From Myxococcales bacterium (GTDB lineage Bacteria > Myxococcota_A > Bradymonadia > UBA7976 > UBA1532), in contig JACKDP010000002.1 of NCBI GenBank assembly GCA_020633435.1, forward strand, positions 441,001 through 505,000: a stretch of 64,000 bases of DNA, in the 5' to 3' direction. This document shows positions 35,723 through 43,691 of this stretch, in pieces (within the stretch, counting starts at the first letter, position 1; the number at the start of each line of letters is the position of its first letter). The notes below the pieces were generated by a model that ran no database searches, had not been told where the DNA came from, and saw only the letters and a program-made list of their open reading frames with translations. The position numbers and the translations under genes are program-made.

Positions 35723-36679
35723 CTACCGCGGGGCCGGGACGCGGTCGAGGACCTGCCGGAGCACGTCGTTCGCCGTGAGGCCCTCGATCTCGGCCCCCGG
35801 CGCCAGCACGACGCGGTGGCCCAGGCAGGGCACCGCCAGCACCTTCACGTCGTCGGGGATCACGAAGTCGCGCCCCTGCAGCGCCGCGTAGGCCCGCGAG
35901 GCCGTCGCCAGCATGTTGCAGGCGCGGGGCGAGGCCCCCGTGACCAGGGACGGGTGCTCGCGCGTCGCCCGCACCAGGTCCACGATGTAGTCCACCATCT
36001 CGTCGGCCAGCCGCAGCTCCGCCACCCGCGCCCGGGCCGCCAGCAGCACGTCCAGCCCCGCCGCCGCCTGCAGCCCGAAGGCGGGCAGGTCGGGCATGGC
36101 CGTCCGGTGCCCGTGCACCCGCACCATCTGCCGCTCCTGGTCGCGGCTCGGGTAGCCCACCGGCACCTTGAACAGGAACCGGTCGAGCTGGGCCTCAGGC
36201 AGCGGGTACGTCCCCTCCTGCTCGATGGGGTTCTGGGTGGCGACGACCATGAAGCCCGCGCCCAGGCTGTGGCGCTTGCCGTCGATGGTCACGCTGCGCT
36301 CCTGCATGGCCTCCAGCAGCGCGGCCTGCGTCTTCGGCGGCGTCCGGTTCACCTCGTCCGCCAGCAGGAACTCCGTGAAGATCGGCCCCTTCGTCAGCAC
36401 GAAGGTGTTCGTCTGGAAGTTGAAGAGGTTGGTGCCGATGATGTCGCCGGGCATGAGGTCCGGGGTGAACTGCACCCGCCGGAACGTCAGGTCGAGGCCC
36501 GCCGCGAACGCCCGCGCCAGCAGCGTCTTGCCCGTGCCCGGCACCCCCTCCAGCAGGATGTGCCCCTCCGAGAGCAGCGCCACCAGCAAGAGCTCCACCA
36601 CCCGCTCATGGCCCACCACGACCCGCTGGGCCTGGGCCTTCAGGGCCTGGGCGAGCGCCCCGATCTCCACGACGTCCAT
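35723..36679 (-). CDS. MoxR-type AAA+ ATPase
   Basis: A 318-residue AAA+ protein. Walker A is EGVPGTGKT, Walker B is LLADEVNRTPPKTQ, sensor-1 is VVATQNPIEQEGTYPLPEAQLDRF, and the lid carries GASPRA. MoxR ATPases act as chaperones that mature or activate protein complexes, usually with a VWA-type partner; here the DUF58 protein encoded next is the likely partner. Its start overlaps the upstream DUF4350-like gene by one base (TGATG). Confidence 0.95.
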   Translation of the reverse strand: MDVVEIGALAQALKAQAQRVVVGHERVVELLLVALLSEGHILLEGVPGTGKTLLARAFAAGLDLTFRRVQFTPDLMPGDIIGTNLFNFQTNTFVLTKGPIFTEFLLADEVNRTPPKTQAALLEAMQERSVTIDGKRHSLGAGFMVVATQNPIEQEGTYPLPEAQLDRFLFKVPVGYPSRDQERQMVRVHGHRTAMPDLPAFGLQAAAGLDVLLAARARVAELRLADEMVDYIVDLVRATREHPSLVTGASPRACNMLATASRAYAALQGRDFVIPDDVKVLAVPCLGHRVVLAPGAEIEGLTANDVLRQVLDRVPAPR

Positions 36680-37896
36680 CAGACCTCCGTCCTGGTCTCG
36701 ATCATCGCCCGCCGCCAGCGGTGGATCCGCCGGGCGGCCGCCACGATGCGGTCAGCGTCGCGCCCAGCGTCCTCGACGGCGACGATGAGGTTCCCGATTT
36801 TCTCTTGAATCTTGCGGCTCTCGGCCACCCGGTCCAGCCAGGCGGCCTGCTCCTCCGCGCTCGCCAGCGGCGGCGCGTGCAGGCGCTCCGCGACCTCGGC
36901 GCGGGTCTCCGCCCAGTAGCTCTCCAGGGCGTCGGCGCTGTGCCCGCCGAACCAGAGCAGGCGCGCCGTGTTCTCCACCAGCACCTCCCGCCCCCGGCCC
37001 AGCGGCGGGGCGAGGGGGAGGGGGGCGCCGAAGCGCCGCATGGCCGCCAGCAGCACCAGGAAGAGCACCACCCCCACCTGCAGCGTCACCAGCACGAGGG
37101 GGAAGCGGAAGAGCTGCCCCCAGATGCTCGGCGGCGCCGAGAAGCCATGCAGCGTCTCGTCGATGAGCAGGGTCTTGCCCTCGGCGACGGGGCTCAGCGC
37201 CTCCAGCACGAGGGCGGCGTTGTCGCCGGCCAGGAGGCCCGCGTTGTTCACCAGATCGGGATCGGCGATGACCGTGATGCCCCGGTCTCCCAGGTGGGTG
37301 CGCGCGATGAGGGCGCCCGTCGGTCCCCCCAGCAGCGGCGTCCAGTCCCCGCCGCTGAGGACCTGGGCCCCCCGGGGCAGGGTGGGCGTGGGCAGGTCGA
37401 GCTCGGCGGCGGGCGTCCACGGCCCCTGGCCCGCCAGGACGCTGCCCTCCAGCTCCAGGGCGCGCAGCACCTCGTCCCCGGCGTCCCGCGACCACCCGTA
37501 GAGCGGCTTGCCATCCTCGTCGTTGCCCCGGTGGAACCAGCGCGGCAGCACCAGGATGACCTCGGCCGCGTGGGTCTCCCGCACCAGCTCGGCCAGCCCG
37601 CGCGCGGTCGGATCCGAGGCCTCGACCCGCGGCTCCAGCAGCAGGAGCACGCTGTCGGCGCCGGCCCGGTCGCCCGTCGAGTAGCGGCTCACCGTCACGG
37701 GCAGGGTGAGCCGCTGCAGCAGCGTCAGGAAGGCGCGGTGGCCGATGGGCGCCCGGCTGAAGGTGTCGGCCCCCTCCGACTCCACCACCCGCAGCTCCTC
37801 GCCCAGGATGGCGAACAGGAGCCCGCCGATGAACGAGATCACCGTCAGGGCGCTCAGCCCGATGGCCACGCGGCGGCTGAAGACCGGGGCGCTCAT
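36679..37896 (-). CDS. DUF4350-like membrane protein
   Basis: A 405-residue protein with an N-terminal membrane helix (about 9-31), a soluble domain with VILVLPRWFHRGN, VLSGGDWTP and TVIADPDLVNNAG, a second membrane helix (about 280-305) and a cytoplasmic charged tail. The arrangement matches the DUF4350 proteins found in MoxR/DUF58 operons, where they may sense or bind a ligand outside the membrane. The start overlaps the stop of the DUF4129-like gene by 4 bases. No enzymatic motif is evident. Confidence 0.8.
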   Translation of the reverse strand: MSAPVFSRRVAIGLSALTVISFIGGLLFAILGEELRVVESEGADTFSRAPIGHRAFLTLLQRLTLPVTVSRYSTGDRAGADSVLLLLEPRVEASDPTARGLAELVRETHAAEVILVLPRWFHRGNDEDGKPLYGWSRDAGDEVLRALELEGSVLAGQGPWTPAAELDLPTPTLPRGAQVLSGGDWTPLLGGPTGALIARTHLGDRGITVIADPDLVNNAGLLAGDNAALVLEALSPVAEGKTLLIDETLHGFSAPPSIWGQLFRFPLVLVTLQVGVVLFLVLLAAMRRFGAPLPLAPPLGRGREVLVENTARLLWFGGHSADALESYWAETRAEVAERLHAPPLASAEEQAAWLDRVAESRKIQEKIGNLIVAVEDAGRDADRIVAAARRIHRWRRAMIETRTEV

Positions 37897-38573
37897 CCGA
37901 CGCTGACCCCGCGGGCCCCGAGCAGGCGGCGGAAGGAGTCCCGGCAGCGGCCGTAGTCCTCGGCGCTGGGCTCCTCGGCCCCGAAGAGGCTCACCTCGAC
38001 GGCGGTCACCAGGTGGCGCAGGGCCGCCTCGGCCTCCGGCTGCAGGGGCACCAGCGCCAGGATCTCGCGGCTCGTGAGGGCGGGCGCCAGGCTTGCCTGG
38101 CGCCCAAGATCGGCGAACGTGCGCAGGAGCAGCACGTGGATGGCCTCGGCCCAGCGGCCCTCCCGCGCGAGCGCCTCGGCCTCGTCCAGCGTGACCGCCC
38201 GCACCTCGACCGTCGGGGCCTCGGTGACGACGGGGCCCTCGGGGCCGGCCCGCGCCCGGGCGGGTCGGGTGGTCAGATCGCGCAGCACGATGACGAGGAC
38301 GGCCGCGGCGCACAGGCCGATGACGACCCAGAGCAGCACGGACGCCAGGCCCGACCCCGCCGACGAGGCAGGTGGCGGCGGGCTGGCCGGCCGCGGTCGC
38401 CGGGTCGGGCGCTGCTCCTGGGTCCCGGTCTCGGCGTCCTCGTCCCCCGCCTCGGCCGGGGCGACGTTCAGCTCGGTCTCCCAGTCGCGCGCGGCGCGCG
38501 TCCGCTCGATGCCCTCGGAGCGCTCCGCGGGCCCGGGCCACGCCAGCAGGAAGCTGAGGATCAGGAAGGGCAT
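37893..38573 (-). CDS. DUF4129-like membrane protein, first gene of the MoxR operon
   Basis: A 226-residue protein: signal-like N-terminus, Pro-rich linker (RRPRPASPPPPASS), one membrane helix (about 83-103) and a C-terminal helical domain (AREGRWAEAIHVLLLRTFADLG, then SREILALVP) that matches the DUF4129 pattern. I preferred the ATG at 38573 over the TTG at 38594. It is the promoter-proximal gene of a six-gene operon running to 32505 with nearly every junction overlapping. Confidence 0.75.
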   Translation of the reverse strand: MPFLILSFLLAWPGPAERSEGIERTRAARDWETELNVAPAEAGDEDAETGTQEQRPTRRPRPASPPPPASSAGSGLASVLLWVVIGLCAAAVLVIVLRDLTTRPARARAGPEGPVVTEAPTVEVRAVTLDEAEALAREGRWAEAIHVLLLRTFADLGRQASLAPALTSREILALVPLQPEAEAALRHLVTAVEVSLFGAEEPSAEDYGRCRDSFRRLLGARGVSVG

Positions 38574-38655
38574 CCCGGTGACTCTACCTCCCAACGGAGC
38601 CGTTGTGCACGGGGGGAACGCAGGCGCAGGAGGCTGGGATGCTCGACGCCGCTCA

Positions 38656-38664
38656 TGCTATCCT
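38656..38664 (+). promoter_or_regulatory. Extended -10 promoter candidate
   Basis: TGCTATCCT (38656-38664) resembles an extended -10 element (TGnTATnnT) with a poor -35 (TGGGAT at 38635). It lies 30 bases before the ATG of the duplicated-domain secreted protein. Confidence 0.35.
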
Positions 38665-38693
38665 CCGCCGCGGACCGACTGTCGAGGCATGCC

Positions 38694-39575
38694 ATGCGTC
38701 TGCGTACCATTCTCGCCGCCGCCCTCCTCCTGGGCGGCGCTGCCTTCGCCCAGAACAACGAACAGGCCCAGCAGTCCGCCGTGGGCAACAGCGCCCGCGC
38801 GGAGTTCTCCGAAGGCCGCCTGGTGCACGATGTCTTCAAGGACAGCAAGAAGGGCATGGAGGTCCACCACAAGATCCGCGTGGTGGGCATGAAGGACCGC
38901 GATCTGGAGGTCGCCTGCTACTTCTACCGGGAAGACGGCACGCCGCTGAAGGACGAGAACAACAGCTTCCGGACGACGGGCGGCGATGTCTCCGTGGGCG
39001 AGCACCACGTCATCAAGTACGCCGACTCCACCTTCAAGGACTTCAGCCTCTTCCTGCCCCATAACGAGCTGCATGCGGGCACTGGCGCCCACAAGCTCAA
39101 GGTGAAGTGCGAGGCCTTCGACAGCGGCAGGAGCATCGGCAAGAGCGGCTGGCAGAGCTTCACGCTCCGCGTCGGCGGCGCCGTGCCCAAGCTCATCAAG
39201 TTCGGCAAGGGCAGCCTGAAGCACGACGTCTTCAAGGACGGCATCAAGGGCCTGGAGGTCCACCACCCCATCGACGTGCAGGCCATGGCCAACCGCGAGC
39301 TGGAGGTGACCTGCTTCTTCTACTACGAGAACGGCGGCGCCCTGAAGGACATGAACAAGCGCTACTACACCGCCAACGGCAACGTCTCGGTGATGGACAA
39401 GGTGCAGGTGAAGTACGCCGACGCCAAGTGGGCCGACTTCGTCCACTTCATCCCCTACGACGAGCTGCACCTGCCGTCGGGCAAGACCGATCTGAAGATC
39501 CAGTGCGAAGGCTTCGACGCCGGTGTGTCCATCGGCAAGAGCGACTGGGTCCACCTCTGGTACCGCAAGGACTGA
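38694..39575 (+). CDS. Secreted protein of two tandem homologous domains, unknown function
   Basis: A 293-residue protein with a cleavable signal (to about residue 19, AFAQ). The mature part consists of two copies of a domain of about 115 residues. Copy 1 begins LVHDVFKDSKKGMEVHHKI and copy 2 KHDVFKDGIKGLEVHHPI; each continues with DLEVACYFYRED/ELEVTCFFYYEN, a hydrophobic KYADxxxxDF segment, LHAGTGAHKLKVKCEAFD/LPSGKTDLKIQCEGFD and SIGKSxW. One conserved Cys pair per copy (in AxY/TCF and VKC/IQC) may form a disulfide. It looks like a periplasmic or extracellular beta-sandwich. No described function is known to me. Confidence 0.75.
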   Translation: MRLRTILAAALLLGGAAFAQNNEQAQQSAVGNSARAEFSEGRLVHDVFKDSKKGMEVHHKIRVVGMKDRDLEVACYFYREDGTPLKDENNSFRTTGGDVSVGEHHVIKYADSTFKDFSLFLPHNELHAGTGAHKLKVKCEAFDSGRSIGKSGWQSFTLRVGGAVPKLIKFGKGSLKHDVFKDGIKGLEVHHPIDVQAMANRELEVTCFFYYENGGALKDMNKRYYTANGNVSVMDKVQVKYADAKWADFVHFIPYDELHLPSGKTDLKIQCEGFDAGVSIGKSDWVHLWYRKD

Positions 39576-39582
39576 GGTGTCC

Positions 39583-39629
39583 GGCCCGCGTCGCGCGGGC
39601 CTCCCTGCCAGGCCGGGCGCCCGCCCGGC
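39583..39629. terminator. Two perfect hairpins between convergent genes
   Basis: GGCCCGCG (39583-39590) pairs with CGCGGGCC (39594-39601), and GCCGGGCG (39612-39619) pairs with CGCCCGGC (39622-39629), each a perfect 8-bp stem. They fill the 64-base gap between the secreted-protein gene and ffh, which converge. Without T runs they are not classical intrinsic terminators, but their placement suits a bidirectional stop. Confidence 0.45.
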
Positions 39630-39639
39630 GCCCGCCCCG

Positions 39640-41331
39640 CTACTTCTTGCGCTGCTTCTTGCGGCTCGCCCGCGCGGCCTTGGCCTTCTTGCGCGACGCG
39701 TCCTTCTTGCGATCGGCGGCGCTGCCGGAGGCGGCCGGCTTGTAGGCGCCGGGCATGCCGGGGGGCAGGTAGCCCTTGGGCAGCCCCGGGAGCATCTGCT
39801 GGAGCATCTCGGGGGTCGGGGCGCCGCCCATGCCGGGCATGCCGCCGGGCATCCCGCCCATGCCGGGCATGCCGCCGGGCATCCCACCCATGCCCGGCAT
39901 CCCACCGGGCATGCCCATCTGGCCAAAGACCTGGCCCATGTCCATGCCCTTGAGCTGCTGCATCTGGGCAAACTGCTTGAATCCCGGGAGCTTCCACAGC
40001 AGGTTGCCCCCGCCGGGCGAGCCGATGGCCCCCATGATCTGCCGCATGCCCTTGAACCGCGTCACCAGCTCGCTGACCTCGGTGGCCGGGATGCCCGCGC
40101 CCTTGCCGATGCGCTCGGCGCGGCGCGGCTGCTTCTCGATGAGCTCCGGCTTCGCGCGCTCCTGCTTCGTCATCGACTGGATGATCGCCTCGATGCGCAC
40201 GAGGGCGTTGTCGTCGATCTGGGCGCCCTCGGGCAGGCCATCGCCGAAGAAGGGCAGCTTCTCGAACAGGTCGGTCAGCGAGCCCATCTTCTTGATGGTG
40301 CGGATCTGCTCCAGGAAGTCCCACATGTCGAACTTGCCGGAGAGCAGCTTGCGGGCGTCTTCCTCGGCCCGATCCTCGTCGACGACCTTCTCGAAGTCGC
40401 TCATGAGGCCGACGATGTCGCCGAAGCCCATGATGCGGCTGGCCAGCCCCTCGGGGCGGAACTCCTCGAGGCTCTCCAGATCCTCGCCCATCCCCAGGAA
40501 CTTGATGGGCTTGCCGGTCACGGCCTTGATGGACAGCGCCGCGCCGCCGCGGGCGTCGCCGTCCAGCTTCGTCATGATGAAGCCGTTGATGCCGATGCGC
40601 TCGTCGAAGCTCGACGCGGTGCGCACGGCGTCCTGCCCGATCATGGCGTCGACCACCAGCAGGGTGTTCTCGGGCTTCGTCCGGCGCTTGATCTCGGCCA
40701 GCTCGCCCATGAGGGCCTCGTCGATGGCGAGGCGGCCCGCGGTGTCGAAGATGACGACGTCGCGGCCGTGGCTGCGCGCGTAGTCCATGGCGTCGGAGCA
40801 GATGTCCGGCGGCGCCTTGCCCGCGGCGTGGAACACCGGGACGCTGAGCCGCTGGCCCAGGATCTTGAGCTGATCGATGGCGGCGGGGCGGTAGATGTCG
40901 GCCGCCACCAGCAGGGGCTTGCGGCCCTTCTCGGTCAGGTACCGCGCCAGCTTGCCGCAGGTGGTCGTCTTCCCGGCGCCCTGCAGACCGATCATCATGA
41001 TCCGGGTGATGCCGGATCCGTACTGCAGCGCGATGTCCGGCGGCCCCATGAGGGCCTCCAGCTCGTCCTGGCAGATCTTGATGAAGTGGTCACCGGCGCT
41101 GACCTGCATGCGCTTGTCGCCCTTGCCGGCCTTGACCTGGACGACCTCGCCGACGGCCTTCTCCTTGACCTGGGCGACGAACCCCCGGACCACCTTGAAG
41201 TCGACGTCGGCCTCGAGCAGGGAGACGCGGATCTCGCGCAGCGCCTCGTCGATGATCTCCGGCGTCAGCTCCCGCTTGCCTTGCATGCGGTGCTTGACGG
41301 AGCGAAAGCCCTTGCTGAGCGTCTCGAGCAT
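39640..41331 (-). CDS. ffh: Signal recognition particle protein Ffh
   Basis: A 563-residue SRP54. The NG GTPase domain has the N-terminal helices (LTPEIIDEALREIRVSLLEADVD), P-loop GLQGAGKTTT, RPAA, DTAGRL and TKLDGDARGG. The M domain has GMGDD-type FLGMGEDLESLEEF and, towards the end, FKGMRQIMG for 4.5S RNA binding. It binds signal sequences of membrane proteins and delivers them to FtsY. The C-terminus is unusually extended: a Gly/Met/Pro repeat (MPGMGG-type), then a Lys/Arg-rich tail. Longer upstream frames lack support; the ATG at 41331 gives the conserved start. Confidence 0.95.
   Translation of the reverse strand: MLETLSKGFRSVKHRMQGKRELTPEIIDEALREIRVSLLEADVDFKVVRGFVAQVKEKAVGEVVQVKAGKGDKRMQVSAGDHFIKICQDELEALMGPPDIALQYGSGITRIMMIGLQGAGKTTTCGKLARYLTEKGRKPLLVAADIYRPAAIDQLKILGQRLSVPVFHAAGKAPPDICSDAMDYARSHGRDVVIFDTAGRLAIDEALMGELAEIKRRTKPENTLLVVDAMIGQDAVRTASSFDERIGINGFIMTKLDGDARGGAALSIKAVTGKPIKFLGMGEDLESLEEFRPEGLASRIMGFGDIVGLMSDFEKVVDEDRAEEDARKLLSGKFDMWDFLEQIRTIKKMGSLTDLFEKLPFFGDGLPEGAQIDDNALVRIEAIIQSMTKQERAKPELIEKQPRRAERIGKGAGIPATEVSELVTRFKGMRQIMGAIGSPGGGNLLWKLPGFKQFAQMQQLKGMDMGQVFGQMGMPGGMPGMGGMPGGMPGMGGMPGGMPGMGGAPTPEMLQQMLPGLPKGYLPPGMPGAYKPAASGSAADRKKDASRKKAKAARASRKKQRKK
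39827..39916 (-). repeat. 30-bp tandem repeat in ffh (Met/Gly/Pro repeats)
   Basis: Three tandem copies of a 30-base unit (39827-39856, 39857-39886, 39887-39916), the third diverged, encode GMPGGMPGMG-type peptide repeats in the ffh M-domain tail. The units are in frame, so copy-number change would alter only the tail length. Confidence 0.8.
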
Positions 41332-41420
41332 GGTGGCATCCCGTGGGCGAGGGGGCCCTCGGGCCCCAGGAAAAGACCGCGGATGGTAGGCCCGCGACCC
41401 CCCGATCGTCAAGCCGGGGT

Positions 41421-42248
41421 TCAGAGCGGGGGCAGGGCGTCGATCCACTGGCCGATGCGATCCACCGTCGCGGCGGGCAGCGGCACCTCGGGCCAGGGCG
41501 GCATGCCCTCGCCGCCACCGCCCGGCACGTCACGAAACGCGAACGCCAGCTTCCGGTACAGGTAGCTGTCCACCCGGCTGCCCGGCTGGATGCGCAGCCC
41601 CGGCACCTCGCTGGAGGCCACGCCCACGGTCTGGGCCACGAACGGCGCCGTCAGATCGAGCAGGGCGATCTGGTCGACGGGGTTGTGGCAGACCACGCAG
41701 GCGTCATCGAAGATGGCCTGGATGGCCTCGACGTCCAGGGGGCCCTCCGCCGGCGGGCAGACGGCGAGGCAGAGGACGTCGTCGCAGTCCACCCGCTCGT
41801 CCCCGTTGTCATCGACCCCGTTGCCGCAGTCCTCGGGCGTCTCGAAGCACGACGAGCTCGACCGGCAGTCGGGATCGGCGCAGTCGATGGGGCCGTCCCC
41901 GTCGTCATCCACCCCGTTGAAGCAGGCGATCTCGCGCGGCGGGCCCAGATCCACGGGGGCCGCGTCGGGCAGGGCCGCGTCGGGGGCCCCGGCGTCCGCC
42001 GGGCGGGCGTCCACCGGCGCGGCGTCCATCGGCCTGGCGGCGTCCACCATCGCCGCGTCCACCACCACCGTCGCGTCGGGGCCCGCTTCCGCCACGGCCG
42101 CGTCGGCCACCCGGCCATCCGGGCCGCCCGCGTCCAGGGGCCGGGCCCCGTCCGCCCGCCCCGCGTCCACCGTCGGCGCGCCATCCGCCCCGGCCTTCTC
42201 CTCGTCGCACGCCCACAGGCCCAGGGCCACCAGCACCATCCACCGCAT
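41421..42248 (-). CDS. Lipoprotein with CxxCH motif and Ca-binding-like segment
   Basis: A 275-residue lipoprotein. The signal ends in the lipobox GLWAC; GGAG precedes the ATG. A long Asp/Ala/Pro-rich linker follows, then two NGVDDDGDG...DC-type blocks that resemble calcium-binding and disulfide-stabilised repeats, and a C-terminal domain with CVVCH, a c-type haem-binding signature (CxxCH), in an architecture like those of planctomycete- and myxobacterial-type cytochrome-like proteins. A Met or second axial ligand was not assigned. It is divergent from a thioredoxin-like lipoprotein 105 bases away. Redox or electron-transfer role is inference. Confidence 0.75.
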   Translation of the reverse strand: MRWMVLVALGLWACDEEKAGADGAPTVDAGRADGARPLDAGGPDGRVADAAVAEAGPDATVVVDAAMVDAARPMDAAPVDARPADAGAPDAALPDAAPVDLGPPREIACFNGVDDDGDGPIDCADPDCRSSSSCFETPEDCGNGVDDNGDERVDCDDVLCLAVCPPAEGPLDVEAIQAIFDDACVVCHNPVDQIALLDLTAPFVAQTVGVASSEVPGLRIQPGSRVDSYLYRKLAFAFRDVPGGGGEGMPPWPEVPLPAATVDRIGQWIDALPPL

Positions 42249-42353
42249 CACGATCTCCACAAGCCGCTCCCCATGGGAGTCCGCGCACCGCGTTGTTGTC
42301 ACGGTCCCTGCGCTTGCGCCACCATGCCGGGGCGGGTGGCACAGGAGGCGACG

Positions 42354-43691
42354 ATGCGCTGGATGTTCTTGACGATGCTGATCGGCGGCTTCGGCCTGGC
42401 CGGCTGTGATGGCGGCGGCGGTGGCGGCACGGCCGGCGAAGGCGCCGCCGATGGCGCGGGCGGCGCCGGCGGCGGCGGCATCCAGGTGGACGTGACGGGC
42501 CTGGAGCGCATCGACATCGCGCCCCGCTCGGCCCGCCTCCAGCCCGGCACCATGAAGCAGTTCACCGCCCTCGGCACCTTCCCCGGCGGCGAGACGCGCG
42601 ACCTCACCGAGGCCGTGGAGTGGGTCACCTCCGACCCGGCCGTCGTGACCATCTCCAACGAGCCCGGCAGCAAGGGCCTCGCCACCGTCCTGCAGGACGC
42701 CGCCGTGGCGATCACCGCCCGCATCGCCGGCGTCGAGGGCGCCCTCACCTTCGAAAAGTCCTGTGCGTACCCGCAGTTCCCCGGCGGGTTCGTCCTGGGC
42801 CAGGTGGCCCCGCCCGTCGGCTGGGAGGGCGCCTGGTTCGGCGATGGCCGCAGCGTGACGCAGAAGGCGTTCTCCTTCGAGGACCTCTTCTGCGACGCCG
42901 AGTACGACCACGTCCGCACCGTCGTCATCGTCTTCGGCGCCGGCTGGTGTGGGGCCTGCACCGCCTTCGCCCAGCGCCTCGACGCCGATCGCGAGAGCCT
43001 GGCCCGCCTCGGCGCCATGCCCCTCTTCGTCGAGTTCGAGGACGAGAACTACGAGCCCGCCGGCACCGAGTGGGCCCAGCGCCACCTGACGCGCATCATC
43101 GGCAACGGCCCCGGCGTGCGCGTCGGCGACGCCGACACCAAGCCCTCCGGCCAGTTCTTCACCGCCTCCGGCATCATCCGCGGCGGCATCCCCGTCGTGG
43201 TCGTCCTGCGCACCAGCGACATGAAGGTCATCTACGACTCCAACGGCGTCGAGGGCCCCGTCCGCCTCATGGATGTGCTGGCCGAGCCCGAGAAGGACTG
43301 GACCGCCGGCGATCCCGAGGGCTTCCGCTCCAACTGCCTGGCGGGCGGCGAGGAGGACTCCGAGCCCAACAACACCCCCGCCCAGGCGGCGCCCCTGGCC
43401 CCCGGCAGCGTCCGCGGCGGCATCTGCGACGAGCACCCCGACTACTACCGCATCGACCATGAGGGCGCCTGGGACCTGACGCTGAACTTCAGCCACGTCA
43501 CCGGCGACCTCGACGTCTATGTCTGGGACGTGGACGAGGACAAGCCGCTCCTCGGCGCCGACGCCCTGCCCGTGGGCTCCGCCACCCTCGACGACAACGA
43601 GTCCTTCCAGTGGCAGGGCCCGGCGATCATCCAGATCATCGGCCATGACTACGCCTCCGCCGGCTACCTGCTGACGCTGCGCCCCCTCTGA
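42354..43691 (+). CDS. Lipoprotein with Ig-like, thioredoxin-like and PPC domains
   Basis: A 445-residue lipoprotein with lipobox LAGC and AGGAGG before the ATG. After a Gly-rich linker it has a Big2-type Ig-like domain (SARLQPGTMKQFTALGTF), a thioredoxin-like domain with GAGWCGACTAF (CxxC), and a C-terminal pre-peptidase (PPC)-like beta-sandwich ending the protein (EDSEPNNTPAQAAPL, DYYRIDHEG). It probably catalyses disulfide chemistry or redox exchange in the periplasm or at the surface. Its end and the next gene's likely CTG start overlap, so the two are coupled. Confidence 0.82.
   Translation: MRWMFLTMLIGGFGLAGCDGGGGGGTAGEGAADGAGGAGGGGIQVDVTGLERIDIAPRSARLQPGTMKQFTALGTFPGGETRDLTEAVEWVTSDPAVVTISNEPGSKGLATVLQDAAVAITARIAGVEGALTFEKSCAYPQFPGGFVLGQVAPPVGWEGAWFGDGRSVTQKAFSFEDLFCDAEYDHVRTVVIVFGAGWCGACTAFAQRLDADRESLARLGAMPLFVEFEDENYEPAGTEWAQRHLTRIIGNGPGVRVGDADTKPSGQFFTASGIIRGGIPVVVVLRTSDMKVIYDSNGVEGPVRLMDVLAEPEKDWTAGDPEGFRSNCLAGGEEDSEPNNTPAQAAPLAPGSVRGGICDEHPDYYRIDHEGAWDLTLNFSHVTGDLDVYVWDVDEDKPLLGADALPVGSATLDDNESFQWQGPAIIQIIGHDYASAGYLLTLRPL

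Noticed and set aside
39827..39916. Possible CRISPR array.
   Set aside because: The 30-bp units are directly adjacent without spacers, in frame, and encode Met/Gly/Pro repeats in ffh.
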